Origin: Kluyvera genomosp. 1
Lineage (GTDB): Bacteria > Pseudomonadota > Gammaproteobacteria > Enterobacterales > Enterobacteriaceae
NCBI RefSeq assembly: GCF_001266615.1
Contig: NZ_LGHZ01000006.1
Location: 1-64,000, forward strand
Direction: 5' to 3'
DNA length: 64,000 nucleotides
The position numbers were made by a program, and so were the translations under genes. The notes below the pieces were generated by a model, which searched no databases, had not been told where the DNA came from, and was given only the letters and a program-made list of their open reading frames with translations. This document shows positions 58,664-64,000 of this stretch, piece by piece; the stretch's first letter is position 1, and the number at the start of each line of letters is the position of its first letter.

Positions 58664-59778
58664 GCGTTTTTCTCCTTGTTAAGAACTTCAGCAATACGAC
58701 GGGAGACAATCTCCAGCTGCTGCGCGTCCACGCTGCGAACATCGGCTTCGATAATGCCTTCGTTGGCCTTGTAGCCGCGGAAATAGATGGCGTACTCACC
58801 CTGCATGAGCGCGCTGACCAGCTCGCCGGTGGCGATACCGGTGACGGCTTCATCAAACTTGATTTCCGCACGGGCGATATCACGCCCGGCGCTATCCCAC
58901 ACCACGCGCGCGGTGACGCCGTTTAGCGTATTCAGCTGTTCAATGAACGGGGTCATTTTGGCCACCATCTCGTCGCCGCTCTCTTTACGCGCCGTCAGAT
59001 AATGTTCAATGGCGCAGGTCAGCCCCAGAATGCCCTCTTTGCCCACTTTCATGGCGCGGCCAATGCCCATCGACTGGCGCTTCACCCACTCAACGTACTG
59101 GGTTTTACCAATCACCAGCCCGCTGGTTGGCCCTTCAATCGCCTTCGCGCCGCTGTAGATAACCAGATCCGCGCCAACGCGGTAGTAGCACTGCAAATCT
59201 TCTTCCGCCGCCGCATCCACAATCAGCGGCAGATTATGATGACGCGCCACCACCGCCGCCTGCTCAACGCTGAGCATGCTTTTCTGCACGCAGTGGTGTG
59301 ATTTGATATACAGAATCGCCGCCGTACGCGGGGTAATTGCCGCCGCTAACTGTTCTGCGGAGCATTCGTTCGCATAGCCCGCTTCCACCAGCTTACCGCC
59401 ACCCAGCGCGACCATGGTGCCCACCGGTGCGCCAAAGTTCACGTTGTGGCCTTTTGGCAGGACAATTTCGTTGTTCTCAATCGGCGTGACGTGGAGGTTT
59501 TCCAGCAGCCAGTCGCTGTCTTTGACCAGCACCGCCGCAACGGACTGCGCAATCCCCGCCGAAGCGCAGGAGACAACGGTCGCCCCTTCTACGTCCAGCA
59601 GCCTGGCAATGTAGTCACCGGTTTTGTTGACCAGATCTTTCATCTCAAAATACTGATTCATCCCCGCCATCGCGGCGTCCACCACTTCCGGGCGCGGCGT
59701 CGAGACGCCCAGCGCCGTCATGCGGCCGGAGGTATTAATGACTTGTTTTAAATTGTACTTCTCAAAAATTGAAGGCAT
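58660..59778 (-). CDS. dgaE: DgaE-family PLP-dependent ammonia-lyase
   Basis: A 372-residue SelA-like fold-type I PLP enzyme of the DgaE type. The PLP-binding K212 is in YSGAKAIEGPTSG, and the PLP Asp is in LIVDAAAEED. DgaE of Salmonella eliminates ammonia from D-glucosaminate-6-phosphate to give 2-keto-3-deoxygluconate-6-phosphate, feeding DgaF. It overlaps the amidohydrolase gene before it by 17 bases. The exact sugar acid used here may differ. Confidence 0.9.
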   Translation of the reverse strand: MPSIFEKYNLKQVINTSGRMTALGVSTPRPEVVDAAMAGMNQYFEMKDLVNKTGDYIARLLDVEGATVVSCASAGIAQSVAAVLVKDSDWLLENLHVTPIENNEIVLPKGHNVNFGAPVGTMVALGGGKLVEAGYANECSAEQLAAAITPRTAAILYIKSHHCVQKSMLSVEQAAVVARHHNLPLIVDAAAEEDLQCYYRVGADLVIYSGAKAIEGPTSGLVIGKTQYVEWVKRQSMGIGRAMKVGKEGILGLTCAIEHYLTARKESGDEMVAKMTPFIEQLNTLNGVTARVVWDSAGRDIARAEIKFDEAVTGIATGELVSALMQGEYAIYFRGYKANEGIIEADVRSVDAQQLEIVSRRIAEVLNKEKNA

Positions 59779-60895
59779 TTTCCGCGCTCCCTTGTTCGGT
59801 CAAATAGCCCTTGCCCGCGCGAATCGCGGCAAGCGGCAGCAGAATCTTGTCAGCCTGAAGGCTCTCTTTTTCAGCATCCACCAGCAGCGTCGGCGTAGAT
59901 GCGAGGGTGAACAGCGTGAGATCAGCGTCATAGCCAACGTTCAGCCGTCCTTTGTGGGACAAACGCAGCCCGTCGGCGGCCTGTGAGGTCACGCAGGCGA
60001 TGACCTGCGGCAACGACATGCCGATGGCGAGGAATTTCGACATCACCAGCGCCAGTGAACGCACCGGGCCGTCGATGCGGTTGCGGCAGTAAATATCGGA
60101 GCTGATGGTGTCGGGCAGAATGCCCATCGCAATCGCCCGCCGCGCCACTTCAAAGCTGAAGCTGGCGGTACCATGGCCGACATCAAGCCGTACCCCGCGC
60201 TTTAAGGCACGCACAATGCTGCTGCGCAGCTCGCCTTCCGGCGTCAAAATACGGTTCGGTTTGCCGTTATAGCAGTGGGTGATAATGTCGCCCGAACTCA
60301 ACAGTTCGGCGATTTCATCGAGGTTCGGCGGGTTATTGCCGATGTGCACCATCAGCGGCAGATCGCCGTTTTGCTGCTGAATGGCTTTCGCCCGCTCCAG
60401 CGGCGTAATACCGTTTTCACCGACTACGCTGCTGCTCATGCGCGCTTTCAGGCCGACGATAAAGTCCGGGTGACGCTGCACCGCCTGTTTCACCGCATCG
60501 GCATCGATATTGGCCATATTGGCCAACTCGTTCTGCGCAATCAGCCCGACGCGGGAGATATTGAGCAGCGCGTAAACATCGGTCGCCGCCTGACGGGTGA
60601 GCTGATAAAAATCGTCCACGTCATCGGCACCGGTACTGCCCGCGTCAATCACGGTGGTGACACCGGTGGCAATGCCCACGCTGTCCGGCTGGTCGTGGTA
60701 AATCGGTGAGTTGGGGTAGCAGTGAACGTGGGAGTCAATCCAGCCCGCGCTGACGTAATAGTTGCCGTCCAGCTCGATGGTTTTGTGCGAGGGCGCGCTA
60801 ATCTCGCCCAGCGCCGCGATTTTCCCGTCCTGGATGGCGATATCAGTGAGGGTATCGTCGACGAGGCGCGCACGGCGCAGGAGTAAATCAAACAT
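59762..60895 (-). CDS. Amidohydrolase/deacetylase family metallohydrolase
   Basis: A 377-residue amidohydrolase. Metal ligands: H56 and H58 in GWIDSHVHCYP, a Lys in FIVGLKARMSSS (likely carbamylated), His in LMVHIGNN and ITHCYNGK, and Asp/His in LDVGHGTAS. Related members (EF_0837 type) deacetylate or hydrolyse N-acyl groups. In this cluster it probably removes an acyl group so that the DgaE-like lyase can act. I start at MFDLLL (60895) behind GGAGAGA; the frame extends to 60982 without support. Confidence 0.88.
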   Translation of the reverse strand: MFDLLLRRARLVDDTLTDIAIQDGKIAALGEISAPSHKTIELDGNYYVSAGWIDSHVHCYPNSPIYHDQPDSVGIATGVTTVIDAGSTGADDVDDFYQLTRQAATDVYALLNISRVGLIAQNELANMANIDADAVKQAVQRHPDFIVGLKARMSSSVVGENGITPLERAKAIQQQNGDLPLMVHIGNNPPNLDEIAELLSSGDIITHCYNGKPNRILTPEGELRSSIVRALKRGVRLDVGHGTASFSFEVARRAIAMGILPDTISSDIYCRNRIDGPVRSLALVMSKFLAIGMSLPQVIACVTSQAADGLRLSHKGRLNVGYDADLTLFTLASTPTLLVDAEKESLQADKILLPLAAIRAGKGYLTEQGSAENAFNF

Positions 60896-60932
60896 CTCTC
60901 TCTCCTGTAAAAATAGGGGGAGGCGTTCGCGT

Positions 60933-60964
60933 CTTATCCGGCCGGTCTGTTTTGGCCGGATAAG
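60933..60964. repeat. REP element between DUF4310 and amidohydrolase genes
   Basis: CTTATCCGGCC, ten-base loop, GGCCGGATAAG: a perfect REP palindrome inside the operon, splitting the transport genes from the enzyme genes. Confidence 0.8.
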
Positions 60965-60982
60965 CACTACGCCATGGGGCAC

Positions 60983-61627
60983 TTAGCTAATTGCCACCGG
61001 GAAGATAGAACCCAGAAGCATGGCGCCAAGGATCGCGCCGCCGGTAATCGGCTTCTGCCAGATGTAGAAGAGCAGCGCGCCGACCAGCGAACCGATACCG
61101 ATAGGAATCGAAGCGGTCATCGCACTGAGGATAATCAACGGGCCGAGGAAGCGGCCTGATGCATTACCTGCGCCCATCATCACGTCGGCACCGTAGGTGG
61201 AGTCGCTCTGGTTGATGGTGAACTTACGCGCCAGAATGATGATGTAGCCAATCGCCAGACCGATCACCAGCCCGGTAATCAGGGAAGCGATAAAGTTGGT
61301 CACCGGGAACATGATGCCCGCGCCCAGCAGCAGCGCCGGAACGCCGAGGCCTACGCCGGTCTGGATGGCGCCGCCGATATCAAGGATCCCCACCAGCGAG
61401 CCTTCGATGATACGGGCGAACAGGAAGCTCGCGCCAAACGCCGCCACCGCGCCGTAAGCACCGGTATCAATCCCCGCTTTTAACATCGCCACGAAGGCCA
61501 CTTCGTTAAACGCGCCGATACCGTACAGGTAGTACATGTGTGTCCCGGCAAAGACGCCGGAAGAGAGCAGGCCCACGAAGATCGGGAACGACCAGTCGGC
61601 ATACCAAAAACCTTTATTTTGTTCCAT
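60983..61627 (-). CDS. DUF4310 family membrane protein
   Basis: A 214-residue integral membrane protein with about six hydrophobic segments (FPIFVGLLSSGVFAGTHMYY, GVPALLLGAGIMFPV, FIASLITGLVIGLAIGYIIIL, GSLVGALLFYIW). It matches the DUF4310 family (EF_0832 type), found only with DUF4311, DUF4312 and SFCGS proteins. No ATPase or solute-binding protein is nearby. A permease half is the simplest reading. It starts 12 bases after the DUF4311 gene. Confidence 0.85.
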   Translation of the reverse strand: MEQNKGFWYADWSFPIFVGLLSSGVFAGTHMYYLYGIGAFNEVAFVAMLKAGIDTGAYGAVAAFGASFLFARIIEGSLVGILDIGGAIQTGVGLGVPALLLGAGIMFPVTNFIASLITGLVIGLAIGYIIILARKFTINQSDSTYGADVMMGAGNASGRFLGPLIILSAMTASIPIGIGSLVGALLFYIWQKPITGGAILGAMLLGSIFPVAIS

Positions 61628-61639
61628 GTCAGGCTCCCG

Positions 61640-62416
61640 TTATTTGCCGCTGATTGAGCTGTGGATCAGGTCCAGCCAGTTCGGCACGGTCAGGTGGAAG
61701 GATTCGATCATCTTCATGTCGAAGCCGCGGAAGAAAGCGCTCAGGACGAACAGCGCAACGATGGCAGCCATCATCACCTTGGTGACGCGATGCCAGCCGC
61801 TCTCTTCTACACCCTTACCAATCAGGATACCCAGCACCAGGCCCGGTACCGCGTTGCCCATAATCAGCTGCGCTGCGCCGCCGAAGATGGTGGCCCAGAA
61901 GCCGGATTTCTTACCGGCATCAATCGCGGCCAGCCAGAAGATCACCGGCATCACGGTGTTCACCAGCAGGTTTGCCGCAGGGACCAGTACCTTCACGGCG
62001 GTGACCTGCAGCGCCTGCGGTACGGAGGAAGCCGTTAAGTTAAGGAAGGCCACGACGATCATGCCGATCACGCCGCAGGCAATCGCCATTTTCTTCGGAT
62101 CGTGCAGCGTCTCACCGACGTTGCGATTTTTGATCATCAGCGCTGCCGCACCCCAGTTCGGGATAATGCGGTGATCGACGTCCTGGGTGAAGGAACCTGC
62201 TGCAACGGAAGAAGCCCAGGCGTTAAAGAAGAAGCCAAGGCCAAAGGAGAAGTGGGAAGCCGGATCGCCTTCACAGGAGTTCAGTTCGCCCAACGTACGA
62301 AATGCGCCCATCCCTTGGGTGGTGGGCGCATGAAACATACGTGCCGCTCCGGCGCCCACGCCGACGCCAACCAGGCCGCCGATGATGAGCGATTTTATTA
62401 AAATTATCAGGAACAT
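61640..62416 (-). CDS. DUF4311 family membrane protein
   Basis: A 258-residue integral membrane protein of the DUF4311 family (EF_0833 type). Hydrophobic segments include FLIILIKSLIIGGLVGVGVG, KMAIACGVIGMIVVAFLNL, MPVIFWLAAIDAG and VMMAAIVALFVLSAFF, with a soluble FHAPTTQGMGAFRTLGELNSCEGDPASHFSFG stretch near the start. It lies between DUF4312 and DUF4310 with small gaps. A permease half in an uncharacterised transporter is likely. Confidence 0.85.
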   Translation of the reverse strand: MFLIILIKSLIIGGLVGVGVGAGAARMFHAPTTQGMGAFRTLGELNSCEGDPASHFSFGLGFFFNAWASSVAAGSFTQDVDHRIIPNWGAAALMIKNRNVGETLHDPKKMAIACGVIGMIVVAFLNLTASSVPQALQVTAVKVLVPAANLLVNTVMPVIFWLAAIDAGKKSGFWATIFGGAAQLIMGNAVPGLVLGILIGKGVEESGWHRVTKVMMAAIVALFVLSAFFRGFDMKMIESFHLTVPNWLDLIHSSISGK

Positions 62417-62437
62417 ATTCTGACCCTTTGGTAAAAA

Positions 62438-62743
62438 TCAGGTTTGCGCGACGAAATCCACTTTATCGATATCAATGGCGGTCACGTTGACGGTTACGTC
62501 CAGCTCCACGCTGTACGCACGTCGTTCACGGCGTAAAAAGAAAAACAGGAAGGCTTCTTTTCGTACCGCTTCACGCGCATGAACAACCGCCACGTCCTGT
62601 GGCTCAATACGCAATAAGATGTGCGATGATGTTTTCATCACCGCGGCCTGCACATGGTTCAGGGCATCGGCGAACGCCCGCGTTTTGCTCTCGCCTTTGC
62701 CCGTGACCCTCACCGTGGTGGTGAATTGTTCTTTCATGTTCAC
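62438..62743 (-). CDS. DUF4312 family protein
   Basis: A 101-residue soluble protein of the DUF4312 family (EF_0831 type): TTTVRVTGKGESKTRAFADAL at the start, a helix, then a conserved EAFLFFFLRRERRAYSVELDV strand region. Its ATG overlaps the stop of the SFCGS gene by four bases, so the two are co-translated. It may be a cytoplasmic partner of the transporter, like a small PTS domain; inference only. Confidence 0.85.
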   Translation of the reverse strand: MNMKEQFTTTVRVTGKGESKTRAFADALNHVQAAVMKTSSHILLRIEPQDVAVVHAREAVRKEAFLFFFLRRERRAYSVELDVTVNVTAIDIDKVDFVAQT

Positions 62744-63102
62744 GCGCCGTACTTCTTCTTCCAGGCTTCAACCAGACGCTCGCCCAGCTCTTCTTTATCC
62801 ATAAAACCGAAGCCCAGTACGTTGAAACCTTCGTTGATGGCGGTCACGCCCTCTTCCACCGAACGCATGCCGTATTTGGCTTTGTAGCCGTGTTTGTTCT
62901 GTGCGGTGATGGCGCCTGCGCCGCCGCTGCCGCAGAAAGAGATGCCGAAGGTGGCGTTTTCTGCTTTCATCATGTCGCCAAGCTTCATGTCCGCGGCGAC
63001 GCCCGGTACGACTACTGCACGAGCACCGGCTTTTTCCGCGCCAGCGGCAACTTTTTGTCCTTTACCCAGGCGGTCGCCAATTACTACGGTGATCTGTTCC
63101 AT
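62740..63102 (-). CDS. Glycine-rich SFCGS family protein
   Basis: A 120-residue cytoplasmic protein of the SFCGS family (EF_0830 type). The hallmark ISFCGSGGAGAITAQNKHG places C57 in a glycine loop at a strand end, which resembles the phospho-cysteine loop of PTS EIIB proteins. The N-terminus ITVVIGDRLGKGQKVA looks like the first strand and loop of an alpha/beta fold. It lies second in the operon, ten bases after the PRD gene. A phosphate carrier role is a hypothesis. Confidence 0.87.
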   Translation of the reverse strand: MEQITVVIGDRLGKGQKVAAGAEKAGARAVVVPGVAADMKLGDMMKAENATFGISFCGSGGAGAITAQNKHGYKAKYGMRSVEEGVTAINEGFNVLGFGFMDKEELGERLVEAWKKKYGA

Positions 63103-63112
63103 GTGTTGCTCC

Positions 63113-63451
63113 TTACAGGTTTTCTTTTGCGACTTCGAAGTGGACGGACAGCAGCCAGGCCTCTTCTTTTGGCAGATTGCCGAATTCCGCGACCACGTCG
63201 CGAGCCAGATTCATTGAGTCTTCTGATATTTCTTCAAACAGACTGGCGTCCACTTCCGGCAGCGGTTCACCGCTGATTGACCGATGGGCCATGGCCCGCA
63301 CGTGGGACGTCAACATTTGCTCCTGCACGTCGTTGGGGGTGATACCGCGTTGGCGTAACAGTGCGAACACCTGCTTAAGCATCTTGTCTGCCAGCTGTTC
63401 GGTCTGTGCTGCCTGCTCCCCTGCGTCGTGTATTACCGCTCCGTTATTCAC
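63113..63451 (-). CDS. Small PRD-domain protein
   Basis: A 112-residue stand-alone PTS regulation domain (EF_0829 type), with helices AEQLADKMLKQVFALLRQ-like and the conserved His in SHVRAMAHRS and LLSVHFEVA. PRDs are phosphorylated on His by the PTS. I start at the GTG at 63451 (VNNGAVIHD), behind GGGG, because upstream residues look non-coding and contain a 20-bp palindrome; the open frame reaches 63637. It is the first gene of the operon. Confidence 0.75.
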   Translation of the reverse strand: MNNGAVIHDAGEQAAQTEQLADKMLKQVFALLRQRGITPNDVQEQMLTSHVRAMAHRSISGEPLPEVDASLFEEISEDSMNLARDVVAEFGNLPKEEAWLLSVHFEVAKENL

Positions 63452-63520
63452 TCGTGTTACCCCGCTAATGTCTCTGGGGATAAAACTAACGTTGGGGGCG
63501 AGGAGTTTGTAGCGAGTTGT

Positions 63521-63540
63521 TTTCCACTTCGAAGTGGAAA
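63521..63540. promoter_or_regulatory. Perfect 20-bp palindrome upstream of the operon
   Basis: TTTCCACTTCGAAGTGGAAA is a perfect 20-bp inverted repeat, 70 bases before the chosen PRD start. It is a candidate operator for the MtlR-type activator of the cluster; in RNA it could also form a hairpin. Confidence 0.6.
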
Positions 63541-63553
63541 GGCAGACGGCCTG

Positions 63554-63569
63554 GGTGATCTGATTCACA
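63554..63569. promoter_or_regulatory. Candidate CRP site
   Basis: On the minus strand TGTGAATCAGATCACC matches TGTGA-N6-TCACA at nine of ten positions, upstream of the palindrome. It fits glucose control of a sugar-acid operon. Confidence 0.65.
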
Positions 63570-63570
63570 T

Positions 63571-63614
63571 ATTCATCACGAATCTCACGATTTCGATATA
63601 TTCGCGTGATGAAT
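63571..63614. promoter_or_regulatory. Inverted repeat in operon promoter region
   Basis: ATTCATCACG (63571-63580) and CGTGATGAAT (63605-63614) form a perfect 10-bp inverted repeat with a 24-base spacer, and TCACGAATCTCACGA repeats lie within. It may be a regulator site. Confidence 0.45.
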
Positions 63615-63703
63615 GTCACGAATGCGGGACGAGGCAATAGGAAAAGCGAATGGTAAAACGAGGGTCAAAAGTGTGAAGCGGGCGGAACTTTGCGAGAGGA
63701 AAG

Positions 63704-63729
63704 CGGGAAACGTCGGCTGACGCTTCCCG
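63704..63729 (-). terminator. cybC terminator
   Basis: On the minus strand CGGGAAGCGTC, AGCC, GACGTTTCCCG then CTTTCC: an imperfect stem just after the cybC stop. Confidence 0.6.
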
Positions 63730-63736
63730 GAAATGC

Positions 63737-64000
63737 TTAGCGGTACTTCTTGTGATAGGTGTTGCGGGTGGTTTTAAACTCTTCAGCCGCGGCCTGAGCT
63801 TCTTTGATTTTGCCTTCGTTGGCCAGCTTCAGCGCACCGTCAATCTGGCCAATCAGGATATCGAAGCCGTGGCGGAAATCTTTCATCTCAGGGCTATCAG
63901 GCGCTTTGCCTTCCAGCTTCGGCGGAGTCTCTTTTTGCGCATCGACGGCGGCGGTACGCATCTTGTTCAGCGCGCCTTTCAGCTCGCCTGCATCGGAGGT
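63737..64000 (-). CDS. cybC: Cytochrome b562 (partial, C-terminal part)
   Basis: The last 87 residues of a periplasmic four-helix-bundle haem protein; the 5' part lies beyond the window. The haem-ligand His is in [14 protein letters not shown], and the end [11 protein letters not shown] is typical of cytochrome b562. Soluble electron carrier of undefined partner. In K-12 cybC also lies beyond nrdG; here a nine-gene cluster is inserted between them. Confidence 0.93.
   Translation of the reverse strand, partial: TSDAGELKGALNKMRTAAVDAQKETPPKLEGKAPDSPEMKDFRHGFDILIGQIDGALKLANEGKIKEAQAAAEEFKTTRNTYHKKYR

Noticed and set aside
63452-63637. Extension of the PRD protein to 174 residues
   Set aside because: The extra part contains the palindrome, shows no PRD similarity, and the GTG at 63451 has a better ribosome binding site.

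Overview
The window is chromosomal DNA from a member of the Enterobacteriaceae, most likely Enterobacter or a close relative. From 23.3 kb to the right end the gene order follows the E. coli K-12 96-97 min region (leuX, ahr/yjgB, yjgR, lptG-lptF, pepA-holC-valS, rraB, argI, tabA, pyrLBI, ridA, mgtA, treR-treB-treC, nrdD-nrdG, cybC). It also carries genes that K-12 lacks (miaE, a fused dihydroxyacetone kinase, a DgaE/DgaF sugar-acid cluster). The genus is inferred from gene content, not proven.

Bases 951-23312 are an integrative genomic island at the 3' end of leuX (tRNA-Leu, anticodon CAA, 23313-23397, minus strand). A P4-type tyrosine recombinase (21870-23126) sits next to the tRNA. A degraded copy of the tRNA 3' end lies at 951-970, and TACCAACA octamers occur at both ends. 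From left to right the island holds: a ParE/ribbon-helix-helix toxin-antitoxin pair; a CP4-57-like block on the minus strand (DUF4942, CbtA toxin, CbeA antitoxin, RadC-like JAMM protein, DUF932/YfjQ protein, two exported proteins behind a WYL regulator, YfjP GTPase, an unknown protein); a plus-strand block with AlpA, an unknown protein and a small HUH-motif Gp2-like protein; and a defence block. The defence block is a type IC restriction-modification locus with an embedded anticodon nuclease (hsdM-hsdS-prrC-hsdR), a 583-residue protein ending in a HEPN-type motif, and an HrgA-like HTH/PD-(D/E)XK protein. The first ~0.9 kb has no recognisable gene but ends in a repeat of the leuX-proximal sequence, as if a second, older element once sat in tandem.

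The core region (23.3-54.7 kb) is housekeeping: aldehyde reduction, dihydroxyacetone phosphorylation, LPS export (LptFG), leucyl aminopeptidase, DNA polymerase III chi, valyl-tRNA synthetase, tRNA hydroxylation, RNase E inhibition, arginine and pyrimidine synthesis, Mg2+ import, trehalose use and anaerobic ribonucleotide reduction. Regulatory signals are visible: two ARG boxes before argI, the pyrL leader and attenuator before pyrBI, the mgtL leader before mgtA, a palindromic operator before treB, and an FNR-like site before nrdDG. REP elements and a second family of paired inverted repeats (39.7, 54.0, 57.8 kb) fill several spacers.

From 54.7 to 63.6 kb lies a minus-strand catabolic operon: PRD protein, SFCGS glycine-rich protein, DUF4312, DUF4311 and DUF4310 membrane proteins, an amidohydrolase/deacetylase, a DgaE-type PLP ammonia-lyase, a DgaF-type aldolase, an exported lactonase-like propeller and a BglG/MtlR-type PTS-responsive regulator. 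The enzymes imply use of a phosphorylated, probably N-acylated, amino-sugar acid. No kinase and no classical PTS permease is encoded, so the DUF/SFCGS proteins are candidates for an undescribed phosphorylating transporter. The window ends inside cybC (cytochrome b562).
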